A stretch of DNA of 63,125 nucleotides from Hondaea fermentalgiana (taxonomy: Eukaryota; Sar; Bigyra; Thraustochytrida; Thraustochytriidae), in the NCBI GenBank assembly GCA_014084085.1, contig NPFB01000065.1, positions 21,318 to 84,442 of the forward strand, in the 5' to 3' direction. A program made the position numbers and the translations under genes. Position 1 is the first letter of the stretch. The number at the start of each line of letters is the position of its first letter. Of this stretch, positions 1 to 11,200 are shown in pieces. A model generated the notes under the pieces. It was not told the DNA's origin. It ran no database searches and saw only the letters and a list, made by a program, of their open reading frames with translations.

Positions 1-45
1 TCCCGGCCCCGGCGCGGTGGCCCTGCGCGCGCTCCATCCTCCTCC

Positions 46-112
46 GCTGCTGCTGCCGCCGCCGCTGCTGCTGCTGCTGCTGCGGTTCCTGCTGCTGCTG
101 CTCCTGCACAAC
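46..112. repeat. CTG/CCG trinucleotide repeat
   Basis: Runs of CTG broken by CCG and GGTTC. They lie upstream of the prolyl oligopeptidase gene. A reading frame through them gives only Leu/Pro-rich protein, so I treat this as a microsatellite in the 5' region. Confidence 0.8.
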
Positions 113-311
113 CCAGGTCCGCCCCGCGCCCTCCCTTGCTGTCCGGGCCCGCGCGCAGCCTGCCCGCCGCCGCGCCGCTCGCGCTCGCGCTCTCGCTCTC
201 GGTCTGCGCGTCGCCCGGCACGCACGGCATCGGAGCGCGCTGGCGCACTCGGAGCGTGTGGAACCCAGGGAAGGTTCTGGCTGGGGGAGGAGAATCTCTA
301 CGTTCCATTCC

Positions 312-344
312 AAAGAAGCAAAGAAGCAAAGAAGCAAAGAAGCA
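312..344. repeat. 8-bp tandem repeat (AAAGAAGC)
   Basis: About four copies of AAAGAAGC in the presumed 5' untranslated region or promoter of the prolyl oligopeptidase gene. The rest of 1-522 shows no other recognisable feature. Confidence 0.75.
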
Positions 345-522
345 GGGAAGCGAGCACCGGGGCAGCTAGCTGCAGCAACAGCAGGCAGACAGCAGACACC
401 GGGCGCCTGGGCTGGGCGCGAGCAGTCGCTCTTCACGCGCATCGCCGCGAGGAGAAGGAAGGCGGGGAGCCGAACGGAGGAGGAGGGGGCCGGAAGGAAA
501 GGCTGGCCCGCAGAGACCGGCC

Positions 523-2727
523 ATGACGTCGCGCCAGGCCGTCTCGGTGGCGGCCTTCGTGGCGACAACGGCCGCCCTCGTGCGCTTGATTCGCACGAGG
601 GCGCTCGCGAGAGACCCACTGCAGTGGCTCGAAGAGGTGGACTCCACCAAGGCCCTCGCTTGGGTGGAGAAGCAGAACAAAGCCCTCCCTGTGGACGGTA
701 AGGGTAAGACGTACGAGCGAATCCTTGAGATCCTCGACTCCAAGGAAAAGATCCCGTACGTGGGCAAGATCGGCGAGCGGTACTACAACTTCTGGAAAGA
801 CGACAAGCACGAGCGTGGTATCTGGCGCTGCACGACACTCAATGAGTACGAAAAGAAGGAACCCAAGTGGGAAACGGTCATCGATGTCGATGCTCTCGCT
901 GCGCAAGACAAGCAAAAGTGGGTCTGGAAAGGATACACCCTGTTGGACGAAGGTAATGATGTCGAACCGGAAAGGATCCTCGTCAAGCTTTCACCCGGTG
1001 GCGGAGACGCTGTGATCGTCCGCGAGTTCGATATCAAGACGCGCAAGTTCCTAGATGCATCGCAAAAGCCCTTTGTCATCCCCGAGGCAAAGCTCCAGGT
1101 TTCATGGAAAGACCGCGATACGCTTCTCATTTGCACGGACTTTGGCCCTGGATCGCTCACTAGCTCGGGATACCCTCGCATCGTAAAAGAATGGAAGCGC
1201 GGTACGCCCTTGGCTGACGCCAAGACAGTTTTCGAAGGCAAAGAGGCAGACGTGATCATTGGCGCCGGATACGTGCGCGAGAGACTCGGTATCGAGTTTC
1301 AGATCTCTTCGCGTGCCCCGGGATTTTACTCGAATGAGATTTACGTGCACAGCGTCACGGGACTGAAGAACGATGATGGCAGCACCTTTGCCTTGCCAAC
1401 GGTACCTCTCAAGATCCCCGTTCCTGATGATGCAGACACAAATTATTTCGCGGATCAAATCCTCGTGGACCTACGCTCTGACTGGAAAGGTTTCAAGTCG
1501 GGTTCTTTGCTCAGCATCCCCATGGTCAAACTCCTCGCTGCGGCAAGCCCGGAAGAGGTCCAGGCCACTGATCTGCAGCCGCTCTTCACGCCATCGGAGC
1601 GCGTTGCCTTGTCTGGCCTCACCAAGCTCAAGACGAGGCTTCTCGTGGAAATTCTTGATAACGTGCGCTCGCGGATTGATGTCTGGCGATTCGATGCAGG
1701 GGGTCGCAAGTGGATCAAGGACAGTGTGCCCGAGGGCCAGGACGGCCGCAACGCAAGCATGAACATGATCAGCACTTGGGCTCTCGACGGCAAGCATTCT
1801 GACCTGTACTGGTCCACGACTGAGGGGTACACGCTCCCTTGCACGCTTTCGCTTGTCGATGTCACGGGTACGCACCCGACCAAGGTGCTCAAGCAAGAGC
1901 CCACGCGCTACGACGCCAAGGATATCGTTGTCGAGCAATTCCAGGCTACTTCCAAGGATGGAACCTTGATTCCTTACTTTCAAGTTGGCCGCAAGTCTTC
2001 TTCCTCTAGTGCGGCTGCCCGGCCAACGCTACTCTACGGCTATGGCGGCTTTGAGATTCCGCTCACGCCGGCTTATCAGACAACGACCGGTGTGAGCTGG
2101 CTCGAGAAGGGCAATGTCTACGTCTGTGCCAACATTCGCGGCGGCGGCGAGTTTGGACCAACCTGGCACCAGGCCGCTCTCAGAGAAAATCGTAACAAGG
2201 CGTACGAAGATTTCGAAGCTGTTGCTCAAGATCTCATTCGTCGCAAGGTCACGACCGCGGCCAAACTTGGCATCATGGGCGGCTCTAACGGGGGCCTTCT
2301 TATGGGTAATATGCTCACGCGAAGCCCGGATCTCTTTGGCGCCGTGGTTTGCATGGTTCCTCTGCTCGATATGAAGCGCTACACCAAGCTTTTGGCTGGC
2401 GCGTCTTGGATTGCAGAGTATGGCGACCCTGACACGTCTGATTGGGATTTCTTGCAAAATTATTCTCCCTACCACAAGCTCAAGGCGGGCACAAAGTACC
2501 CGCCTGTCTTGTTTACGACTTCGACACGTGACGACCGCGTTGCCCCTGCGCACTCGCGCAAGATGGCCAAGAAGATGATGGATATGGGCATCAAGGACGT
2601 TTTTCACTACGAGAATGTGGAGGGTGGTCACGGTGGTGCGTCAACCAATGCGCAGCGCGCGTACATGTGGACCCTTTGCTACCAGTTCCTGGATAAGTAC
2701 CTTGTGGACAAGGGTTCCAACCTGTAA
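523..2727 (+). CDS. Prolyl oligopeptidase (peptidase family S9A)
   Basis: A 734-residue serine peptidase that should cleave short peptides after proline. The C-terminal alpha/beta-hydrolase domain has the GGSNGG nucleophile elbow with Ser588, the acid in TRDDRV (Asp670 or Asp671) and His703 in EGGHGG. The preceding 400 residues fit the beta-propeller cap, and the N-terminal DPLQWLEEVDS motif is typical of the family. Length matches the usual 680-740 residues. The first ~25 residues are hydrophobic and then basic (VAAFVATTAALVRLIRTR), which could be a membrane anchor or targeting signal; the classic cytosolic enzyme lacks this. The ATG at 523 is the first in frame after GC-rich leader sequence (gccATGa). 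The gene converges with the DUF455 gene 287 bp downstream. Family assignment is firm; location is inferred. Confidence 0.93.
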   Translation: MTSRQAVSVAAFVATTAALVRLIRTRALARDPLQWLEEVDSTKALAWVEKQNKALPVDGKGKTYERILEILDSKEKIPYVGKIGERYYNFWKDDKHERGIWRCTTLNEYEKKEPKWETVIDVDALAAQDKQKWVWKGYTLLDEGNDVEPERILVKLSPGGGDAVIVREFDIKTRKFLDASQKPFVIPEAKLQVSWKDRDTLLICTDFGPGSLTSSGYPRIVKEWKRGTPLADAKTVFEGKEADVIIGAGYVRERLGIEFQISSRAPGFYSNEIYVHSVTGLKNDDGSTFALPTVPLKIPVPDDADTNYFADQILVDLRSDWKGFKSGSLLSIPMVKLLAAASPEEVQATDLQPLFTPSERVALSGLTKLKTRLLVEILDNVRSRIDVWRFDAGGRKWIKDSVPEGQDGRNASMNMISTWALDGKHSDLYWSTTEGYTLPCTLSLVDVTGTHPTKVLKQEPTRYDAKDIVVEQFQATSKDGTLIPYFQVGRKSSSSSAAARPTLLYGYGGFEIPLTPAYQTTTGVSWLEKGNVYVCANIRGGGEFGPTWHQAALRENRNKAYEDFEAVAQDLIRRKVTTAAKLGIMGGSNGGLLMGNMLTRSPDLFGAVVCMVPLLDMKRYTKLLAGASWIAEYGDPDTSDWDFLQNYSPYHKLKAGTKYPPVLFTTSTRDDRVAPAHSRKMAKKMMDMGIKDVFHYENVEGGHGGASTNAQRAYMWTLCYQFLDKYLVDKGSNL

Positions 2728-3014
2728 GTATCCCAATCCGTTGATTGGTCCATCGGTCCATCGATCGGACGGAGTGGTCGAGAGGAAATTGAAAGTTGCT
2801 TTTTTATATGTAGCGAAACAAGATCTTGGCCTTTTCCCTCTTCCAGCCGCAATAACAGCATCGAGCGAATCTTTTTATCAGTTCTATCAGCATGTTGAAT
2901 GAATCAAATCGGTCCAGGCCCTGAATTTTCTACCTAGGCCGAGACAGGCAGGTGGGAACGTGAAACAGTTCTTTTTTTTTTTTTTACTTGGAACGAAAGA
3001 CAAAGCCCGTTACG

Positions 3015-4184
3015 CTATGTAGCATGCTCTGGATCATACCAGTGTCGCGGCATACCGGCGCGCTCACGGGCAACGTCATGAAAGGGCGGTTTGAGCTGGC
3101 CATGAAACTTGCGAAGAACAATATCCTTAAAACGCGCATCGCAAGCTGCATCCTGCTGTTCATGGCCCGGGGCGTTACTCACTGCGCCAATCTCGTCCAC
3201 CTCACCAGTCACCACGAAACGAAACCAGCGAATACCCTTGCCAACGTGGGAAATTTCCTCTGTGAAAATTGCCTCGAGCATATCGGCGGACTCTGGATCG
3301 TCGCGATCGTTGAACTTGCAGAACGTGTTGGGCGCAACGTCGAGCCCACGCGCCTCCAAAACCATGTGCTCAACCACAAGTCGGTTCTCCACAAGATCGG
3401 CGGTCTCCTTGGCCGAGTCCCAAAGGCCAGCATGCGTTGACATGGCGCCATATGCGCTGTCAAAATCATGCAGGCGAGATTCCCACATGAGGAAATGACG
3501 CGCCTCGTCGTCTGCGACCTCGACCCAGTCTTCGTAAAATTCCCGAGGAAAGTCAACGCCTTGCGCGCCACCAAAACCGAAGCGAGCCACCATGTCCCAT
3601 GAGAGATCTACAGCCATGGACTCGATGTGAGCCAAGGCGTGCACCATTTTGATGCGGTTCTCCAATGATCCTCCACCGCCACGCTTTGGCACAGCGCGAG
3701 CGTCAACAGTTTCTACATCCCGGCCAGGTTCCTCGGGCACAGCCTGTGACGTTTCTCCGTCGAGAGGCATGAGCCCATCGCGAAAGAGACGAGCGGCAGT
3801 CAGGGTCAGCGATGCCTTGCGACGCGGATTGGCCTCCTCAAGGCATCGAATCGCCGCGGCGCGAAGGCTGAGACCTTCGAGTGCCTTGACATCCTCGGGG
3901 AGATCAATCAAGTGCTCCCAGCGCTTGCGGAATGGCTCGAGTTCGCGCGTGGGGAAACCGTCGAGGATTTGCGGCTCGCGCCGTCGAGTCAATTTCTGTT
4001 GCTGTTTTTGTTTCTGCTTTTGTTTCTGTTTAAGCTTTTGCTTCAGCGCTTGCTCTCGTTGCTGCTGCTTTTCGCTCTCGCCTGTCTTGGACTGCCCGTC
4101 GTTGCTTCTCTCGCCTTGCGAGCCGTAGCGCAGCTGGACCGCGAAGAGCGCCTCCCGCGCCGACGAGTCCTCCAGGACGCCCAT
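3015..4184 (-). CDS. DUF455 ferritin-like protein (MiaE-like fold)
   Basis: A 389-residue protein. Its C-terminal half (about 175-330) is a DUF455 ferritin-like four-helix domain. The expected di-metal ligand set can be read as Glu188 (AHIES), Glu227 and His230 (DEARH), Glu277 (LEARG), and Glu310 and His313 (EEISH). The family is related to the tRNA hydroxylase MiaE, but its substrate is not established, so I assign no reaction. Residues 40-64 are a Gln/Lys low-complexity run (alternating CAG and AAA-type codons). A short TPRELEPF segment before the fold resembles the usual DUF455 entry. The start is the ATG at 4184. The gene is divergent from kinesin-2, with 824 bp between starts, and convergent with the prolyl oligopeptidase. 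Confidence 0.85.
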   Translation of the reverse strand: MGVLEDSSAREALFAVQLRYGSQGERSNDGQSKTGESEKQQQREQALKQKLKQKQKQKQKQQQKLTRRREPQILDGFPTRELEPFRKRWEHLIDLPEDVKALEGLSLRAAAIRCLEEANPRRKASLTLTAARLFRDGLMPLDGETSQAVPEEPGRDVETVDARAVPKRGGGGSLENRIKMVHALAHIESMAVDLSWDMVARFGFGGAQGVDFPREFYEDWVEVADDEARHFLMWESRLHDFDSAYGAMSTHAGLWDSAKETADLVENRLVVEHMVLEARGLDVAPNTFCKFNDRDDPESADMLEAIFTEEISHVGKGIRWFRFVVTGEVDEIGAVSNAPGHEQQDAACDARFKDIVLRKFHGQLKPPFHDVARERAGMPRHWYDPEHAT

Positions 4185-5008
4185 TCTCCGCCACGGACCG
4201 CGATGTGAAAGCGCCCAGACCAGCTAGCCTTCGTTTGCGTTTTTGCGTGCACGTGCGAAGAGGGCAACTCTTCCTCCTGCCGCTCCTTCTTCCTCTTCTT
4301 CTCCACGGCAAGGCCTCCCTGCCGCTACGGCCTGCGCTCTTTTCTGCTCTGCGCCGCTTTGCGCCCTCTAATCTCGCGCCCCGCGTCCCTTCCGCTCCGA
4401 GCTCACTCATGTACGGCGGCCGGTGGTCCGCCCGCGAGCGAGCTCTATGCGTTCGCTCATGGACACAGAGACGCTCCCTTTGTGTCCCGCCAAAAATCCG
4501 TTCTGCGCCGGCCGGGGGCGGCGGCGCAGCTGTTGTGCGCGAGTGCTCTCGGGGTTAGCACATGATCTTCAGAAGATTATGATCGCACTGTGAATGGGGA
4601 CTGCGCTGCTGCAGGCTGAGGCAGGCACGGTGAGATAAAGGAAAAAGGAAAGAGGAAAGAAAAGGAAGGAGTCCTGAGGACGGACTACTTTTATTGCCGG
4701 CACAGCAGACACGATCGCGAGGCGGCACGCACGCACGCAGCGCGTGGCACTTGCTGTGTCGCGCGTCCAGCTTGCGCTGTACTTTATAACGTAGGCTTGC
4801 GCAACCAACTTCCGCGTTTGCGCGCACGTGTATGTGAGCGGCGCCTTTGTGTGCTCTGCACTTTCTCGCGCAAGAGACGCTCAAGACCTTTATATTTCGT
4901 GTCCGGCGGCATAGACTCCCGCAAGCAAGAGGACATAGAAAGCGTCAAGGTCGAGGTGCATTCGTGCCCGTCAAGCGATTGCTGAATAGAAGCGCGAGCC
5001 GAGAAACC
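4185..5008. promoter_or_regulatory. Divergent intergenic region, DUF455 / kinesin-2
   Basis: 824 bp between two gene starts that point away from each other, so it should hold both promoters. AT-rich TATA-like strings occur at 4783-4790 (TTTATAAC) and 4889-4897 (TTTATATTT), upstream of the kinesin ATG. These are pattern matches only. Open frames here (4205-4558, for example) lack any protein-like composition. Confidence 0.35.
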
Positions 5009-8000
5009 ATGCCCGAGGATACGACGCGCGAGTGCGTCAAAGTCGTAGTGCGATGTCGTCCTCCAAACAAGAAGGAAATCGCAGAGAAGCGCAAGAGTAT
5101 CGTGAAAATGAACACCGAAACAGGATATGTCACCCTCGAGAATCCTCGTCAGGAAGGCAGCACCAAAGGATTCACCTTTGATGCTGTCTACGACAAAGAC
5201 TCCACGCAGCGAATGGTCTATGACGAAACGGCCTTTCCACTTGTGGAAAGCGTCCTGGAGGGATTCAATGGAACAATCTTCGCCTACGGCCAAACTGGGT
5301 GCGGAAAAACGTGGACCATGTCCGGGATGGAAGACCCAGATCCTGGTTCGCTCCTCATCGAGGAGCGCGGTAAGCTACGCGGCATCATTCCAAACTCATT
5401 TGAGCACATTTTCAACACCATCAAGCTCAGACACGCATCAGAAGAAGAAGGAACGGAGAAAACCTGCGAATTTCTCGTGCGGGCCACCTATTTGGAAATC
5501 TACAACGAGGAAATTCGGGATCTCATGTCTCCGGACCCCAAAAAGAAACTCGAACTCAAAGAATCACCTGAGAAGGGCGTCTACGTCCGCGATCTCATGT
5601 ATGAGGTTGTTGACAACCGAGATCAGATCGATGCCGTACTCGCTCGAGGCAACAACAATCGTACCGTCGGAGCGACGCTCATGAACAGCATCTCATCGCG
5701 CTCGCACTCAATCTTTAGCATTGTCATCGAGGTCAATGAGACCGATGCTGCGGGAAACAACCATATTCGCGCCGGAAAACTGAATCTTGTCGACCTTGCC
5801 GGAAGCGAGCGGCAAAGTAAGACGGGCGCCAGCGGAGATCGTCTCCGCGAAGGCTGCAAAATTAATCTCTCCCTCTCTGCACTGGGCAATGTGATCTCCG
5901 CTCTGGTCGATGGCAAAGGTCGACATATCCCCTACAGAGATTCTAAGCTCACTCGATTGCTGCAGGACTCGCTGGGTGGAAACACAAAGACAGTTATGAT
6001 CAGTGCAATCAGTCCAGCTGACTACAATTACGAGGAGACGCTGTCTACGCTGCGATACGCAAACCGTGCAAAGAACATCAAGAACAAGCCTGTCATCAAC
6101 GAGGATCCCAAGGACACCCTTTTGCGCCAGTACAAAGACGAGATTCTCAAGCTCAAACGCATGCTCGAAATGCAAATGAACGCCACAAATCCGGCACATT
6201 ACTCCGCGCCCGCGATCGAGTACGCAGTCACACATGCCGTCGAGCAACCCGGTGGCAGCAGCCGCGGCGGCAGCAGCAGCAGCGGCAGCAGCAGCACCAA
6301 CAGTAACAGTGGTAGCAACAAAAACAGCAACAGGAAAAACAATGACGCGGATGCCCAGGTTGAGACCAAGGTGGTGGAAGTCGAGAAAGTCGTCGAGAAG
6401 GTTGTGCCCGACAAACTCGTAGAGGCCGAAAACCGCGCATTGCAGGACTATAGCGACGCTGTTGTCGAGCAAAGAAACAGACTGGGCGAAGAACTCGATC
6501 GCAAAGAAGTCGAAATGGAACGTCAACAACGAGAGCGCGAAGGACTTGAAAAGAAGCTTCGCAGGCTCGAAAGTCACGTCCTCGGTCAGGATAAAAACGT
6601 CAAGGAGGACGAGCTTCGCAAAGAAAAGGTGATCGAGGCACGCAAGCAGCGAGAGCTTCGCAAAGCCCAGCTCAAGCTCAAAGAGCAGCAACGCAAGGAA
6701 GCCGAGTTGCGGCAGGCCAAGGAGCGCGCAGAAGAGGAAAAGCGACTCATCGAGGAAGAATTCAAAAATGCTCAGGGAACTGCTGAGGCCAAACAAAAGG
6801 CTCTCCGCGCTCTCAAGCGAAGCATGGCGTCCAAAATGGAAAAGGTTCGGCTCGAAATGCAAGAACTCGAAGAGGAGTTTCAGGACGAGCGTGAGTCGCT
6901 GCTGGAGACCATTCGCGAGCAAACACGCGACATCAAACGTCTCGAGCAGGTCATCGAGCTCTTTCTGCCAGCCACTGAACGTTCTAAACTATGGGAGCTT
7001 TCCCTCTGGGACGACGAGACTGCCGAGTGGAAACTTCCGAAACTGCGGCCGCGAAAAGGTTTCAAGCCACTCCGTTTACCCGATGTCAAGAATAAGCACA
7101 GCGCCTTGGATGACGACGAGCACGAACTCGAAGGCGGCATCGAAGTCGAAGGGCCGCCAGCACGATCGCCAGACAAAAGACGCAAATCGAAGTCGTCTAC
7201 GAAACAGTCACGCGGCAAGCGTCTCTCCTTGGATGGACTCTCCGCAGTTGACCCACAAGGACGGGGAACGGTAGAGATGCCTCCCATTCATGGACCAGAA
7301 GAGCTTAGTCCCACGGAACTCGCCGAACGCAAAGCCGAGAGACGGCGCGAACGACGCAGACTTCGCAGACTGCTTCGAGAGGAGCGTCAACAAGCAGGTG
7401 GCGAGTATGGCGAAGCGAAATCTGTCGACCGCGACGATGACGAAGAGGATGATAACGAAGACGACGACGACGACGGAGAAGATGAGGAGGAGGAAGACTC
7501 GTCCTCGTCGTTGGTGCTGCACGACCTGAGCCCTCGCAACAGTACGAGCACCACCCACGATGCCTCGGAAACTCCTCAAGGCCAACCTCGACTACACAGT
7601 CGAAGGCGAGGACGTCGTAAGTCTTCCACATCCACAGCCTCAGAGGGCGGCAGCGCCAAGGACGAGCCAGACGAGCGTCGCGATATTGATCATGAGAAGC
7701 GCCGTCGCCCCAAGTCGCGTGCCTCCAAGCGAGCATCCTCGTCATCTGCAGCCCCAACAACCAAGAATTTGGTCGGTAGCATGGGACACAACAAGGTCGA
7801 TAGCGGTGTTCTTGACAATGACACACTGCAATCTCTCGACTGGACTACGGAAGATCTTCCCGTTGACGGCGACTTTGGAAGCGCAGGATATGGCGACCGC
7901 TGCCAATCTCGCCAGGGAAGGCGTCCCAAGACACCAGGCAAGAATACTGTGCAACCTGCAAGTGGTGGCCTTCACGCTTGCGACGCACCTCGTCAATTGG

Positions 8001-8011
8001 CGCCCCTGTAA
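5009..8011 (+). CDS. Kinesin-2 family motor (KIF3/FLA10-like, anterograde IFT)
   Basis: A 1000-residue protein with an N-terminal motor (about 7-360). Motifs: P-loop GQTGCGKT at 94-101, switch I SSRSH, switch II DLAGSE. The neck RAKNIKNKP...[12 protein letters not shown] is the hallmark of kinesin-2, the heterotrimeric motor that carries intraflagellar transport trains to the flagellar tip. A Ser/Gly/Asn-rich spacer (about 415-445) follows, then a coiled coil (about 460-655), then a KIF3-like segment with an IREQT motif and a WDDET/WKLP patch. The C-terminal ~320 residues are charged, with a Asp/Glu run near 7437-7497, and are not conserved. Start: the open frame extends upstream to 4847 without an ATG; the ATG at 5009 (gaaaccATGc) sits just before the motor. 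It converges with the TRAPPC9-like gene, 206 bp away. Confidence 0.9.
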   Translation: MPEDTTRECVKVVVRCRPPNKKEIAEKRKSIVKMNTETGYVTLENPRQEGSTKGFTFDAVYDKDSTQRMVYDETAFPLVESVLEGFNGTIFAYGQTGCGKTWTMSGMEDPDPGSLLIEERGKLRGIIPNSFEHIFNTIKLRHASEEEGTEKTCEFLVRATYLEIYNEEIRDLMSPDPKKKLELKESPEKGVYVRDLMYEVVDNRDQIDAVLARGNNNRTVGATLMNSISSRSHSIFSIVIEVNETDAAGNNHIRAGKLNLVDLAGSERQSKTGASGDRLREGCKINLSLSALGNVISALVDGKGRHIPYRDSKLTRLLQDSLGGNTKTVMISAISPADYNYEETLSTLRYANRAKNIKNKPVINEDPKDTLLRQYKDEILKLKRMLEMQMNATNPAHYSAPAIEYAVTHAVEQPGGSSRGGSSSSGSSSTNSNSGSNKNSNRKNNDADAQVETKVVEVEKVVEKVVPDKLVEAENRALQDYSDAVVEQRNRLGEELDRKEVEMERQQREREGLEKKLRRLESHVLGQDKNVKEDELRKEKVIEARKQRELRKAQLKLKEQQRKEAELRQAKERAEEEKRLIEEEFKNAQGTAEAKQKALRALKRSMASKMEKVRLEMQELEEEFQDERESLLETIREQTRDIKRLEQVIELFLPATERSKLWELSLWDDETAEWKLPKLRPRKGFKPLRLPDVKNKHSALDDDEHELEGGIEVEGPPARSPDKRRKSKSSTKQSRGKRLSLDGLSAVDPQGRGTVEMPPIHGPEELSPTELAERKAERRRERRRLRRLLREERQQAGGEYGEAKSVDRDDDEEDDNEDDDDDGEDEEEEDSSSSLVLHDLSPRNSTSTTHDASETPQGQPRLHSRRRGRRKSSTSTASEGGSAKDEPDERRDIDHEKRRRPKSRASKRASSSSAAPTTKNLVGSMGHNKVDSGVLDNDTLQSLDWTTEDLPVDGDFGSAGYGDRCQSRQGRRPKTPGKNTVQPASGGLHACDAPRQLAPL

Positions 8012-8095
8012 ACTACTGAAACGTTTGGCAAGGTCAATCTTATTTGTTTTTTTTTGTAAGTACAACTTCATCTGGTTGGCCTCTTCTGTTTCGCT

Positions 8096-8150
<55 letters not shown>

Positions 8151-8154
8151 AAGC
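8096..8154. repeat. (AAGC)n microsatellite
   Basis: About 14 perfect AAGC units in the short spacer between the convergent kinesin-2 and TRAPPC9-like genes. It probably lies in a 3' untranslated region. Confidence 0.95.
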
Positions 8155-8217
8155 AACAACGATATTACGAAAATGTGGTGTCCCGCTCATCTTACATTAC
8201 GTATCGAAGTCAAAACA

Positions 8218-11200
8218 TCATCCATCCCTCAGAAGATCCGCCAAAGAAAAGCTGGCTGACGTGCTCCACACACGTTGAGCTCCCGAGCTTTCGACTGCAA
8301 GCAAGACAACCTCCAAGACGTCGAGATGATCGTCGCCCAAAACTTGGTCGGCTTTCAAAAGCATCGAATACGTGACCACATTGACCTGCTCGCCTTGAGG
8401 AGGCACCTTGGGAATGAGCACCGAAAGCGCGCCATCCCAAAGCAGATGCTCGCTGACTGGGCCAGGACGCACGTATAGCGAAACGGAAAGGTCGCGAAGT
8501 ACCTCGGTCTTCGATCGATTTTGGACGGTTATGGAGATTTCGCTGGCCCCCTTGGTTTGACTCACGCTGAGCGCCAAGAGACCGGAATTGAGTCTGTCCG
8601 CAGCAGCAGGCGCGAGCACGGCTGTCGCCAAAACAACACGGCCCTTGCGGCTCGGATCAGTGCTCATGATCCATTCGACGCGCACCTTTTCATCCACCCA
8701 GGCTAGCACGTCCTCAATCGGGCGATCGCTCTCTTTTTCAACGCGAATGGCGAGTCGATGTACCGAAAAGGGCCCAGCCTGAACCTGCGCTGGGCTAGCT
8801 CCCCTACTTTTTGTCCAAGACGTCGACGCTTCGTCCGTCGCCACTGCGCGCAATTCGAAAGACTGAGATGCATCATTCTTGACGTCGAGAAGTACGAGAA
8901 ACGACGAGCGATCGTTGGCTCGGACGGGATCGGGAAGGATGTCAATACTGATGACCTGCATGCTGGGCTGCACATGCAGATCAAACGACATTGCGTAGCG
9001 ACGCTCAAAATCGAGGTCAGCGGCGCTGTACGTGATTTCCACGGAGGCGTTTTTACATCCTCGACATGCGCGGAGCACAAGCTGAAAGCGCTGAGGCGCA
9101 GAAAGCTCGCCATTCAGGGACTCCAGGGCGCTCTGCAACTTTCGATTCGTTTCCTCGAGCTGCAAAACCACCCGATTCACCTTGGGACGTTGTGACAACA
9201 GCTTGGATGAAGATGTGATGAGATAGTCTGCGGCGGAAGAAGCCGAAGAGAACTCGCTCGACGCATCGGAGTCACGAGCCTCGCTGTCTTCAAACGCAAA
9301 AAGATCCAAAAGAGATGTGGCGCTGGAGCTTGCGTACGTCTCGGGCACGAGGTTTCGACGATAGATTTCTGCATTCGGAGCCTCAAAAGCTACCGAGGCC
9401 GTGAGTTCAATATCTGTAATGTGCACGCCCGAGGTTCCGTGCATTTCGCATTCAATTGGGAGCAGCTCGCCCTCAAAAAGTTCCGTCGGGCTCCGCAAGG
9501 CCACGGACTGGCGGTGAGTGAGATGCTCAAAGGCGAGGCACGGCATGACAGGGACGATGAGCACATTGAATGAATCTGCAATGGCGTGGTGACTCTTGAG
9601 TCCGAGAGCAGAGACGTTGCAGCCACGAATCGAGTACTGCCCGCACGCGAGTGGGCGCGCAGATAGCGAGACCCGGTGACCCTTTTCGTGCGGGCGAAGT
9701 CGCAATGAAGCGCGATGACACTCGACATTGTCTTTTGGATCGACATCGAGAGAAATAGAGTCTACTCGTACTGGAAAGGCCATCGGATTGGAGAGAGTGA
9801 CCAAAACGCTAAAAATTTCGTTTTGCGGCCAAGTCTTGTCCAATTTGGTGCCCTGGTTGCTCTGCGCAGCGAAAGGCGAATAAAACAAAGAGGCTGGCGC
9901 TGGGGCAGCAGAGCTTCCGCGCCGCCTTGTTCGTTTGTGTAATTCAAGCGGCGGCGCCGCATCGATGAGCACCATGGCCTCGATGGCTGGAAAGGGGCAC
10001 GGCTTGTGAAGGTATGTGAAACCGCCCGAACCAACGCAAGAGAGAATGACCTCGCTCAATTCGGTTTGATTCGCCTTGTCATGATTGTTTTGCAAGAGCT
10101 GTAGAAGCTGAAGCGTGTAGTCGATCGCCAGCTGGCCACGGCCGGCGTTTTGCGCTGCGTCCACGAGAATCTGCAACATTGTCCGCTTCAGAGCGACCCA
10201 GGCGACGTGGTCGCAAGCCAAGGACTTCTTCTTTTGCTCCGAGAGGTCTGCGCCCTCGAGCACATCGGAATCGTCGTTACCGATGGAGAAACGCGGCAAA
10301 ATGCCAAGACGCTCTCCGGCGAGCTGATATAGAACGAGGCCGTCAGTCCAATCATACTCGTGCGCTGCAGCCTGCTGAAGCATGAACGATGCCTTGCGAG
10401 GATAACCTCGATGTTCAAAGATCATGGCGCTCTGGAGACAGACGTCGCGGAACAAGAGCGAAGCAGCCCTCATTGCGACCTCCTCGTCTTCTAGCTCGGA
10501 CTCTAGATTCCTCTCGCTTGAAAAGCTGTTGTCACGGGACGAGGGAGTGGACCCAATACCAGCGCCAGCCCCAGCACCATTGCCAGACCTAGCGCTTGCA
10601 ATCGCCTTGCCAAAAGACCTGGGGCCATTGCTCCCGTTTGAGCTTGCGGACTCTGGATCCCGCGACCTCTTCTTGTGGACGATGGACTTGGTTTGCGCAT
10701 TTCGCAGTTGGATGGCTGCCTTGCTTGACAGAGAGGCGAGGACTTTGACAGAATCGGCCGGGGAATATGCAGCGAGTTTGAGGGCAACATCGGATTCAAG
10801 GGGCCAAAAGTGTGGATGCTTGGCGTACAGGGCAGAAGCTTTGCGCAAGGCTTCTGCAACATCGGATAGGAATCGGGGCTCCTCGTCTGGGAAAAGTCGA
10901 GCAAGGTAAAGCGCAGAAGCACTGCCTTCGAGAGCTACGGCATGCCAAATAGCGTCGGCAGCAGAGGCACAACTGCGAATCGCAGCATTATGCAATTCAA
11001 GGGCGTCCTGAGGAGACCCTGCAAGAAGGGCGTATCCTGCTATCCAAGCCCTAATCCGGCCTGCCATGCGCGCGCGCGTTTTCTGGTCGTTAAGACGGTG
11101 CGAGACCGCGTCGTCCCCGGGATAAGTAGTGCCGTGCATGACCATGTTGAGAAAGGAGTCCGACTCTACGGTTGCGTTTGTAGCCGTAAGCTGCGGGAGC

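Noticed and set aside
17..526. 169-residue Leu/Pro/Arg-rich frame at the window start
   Set aside because: It reads through CTG and AAAGAAGC repeats, overlaps the prolyl oligopeptidase start and has no protein-like composition.
5708..6922. 404-residue minus-strand frame
   Set aside because: Antisense of the kinesin-2 gene; the Leu/Phe-rich translation reflects Glu/Lys codons read backwards.
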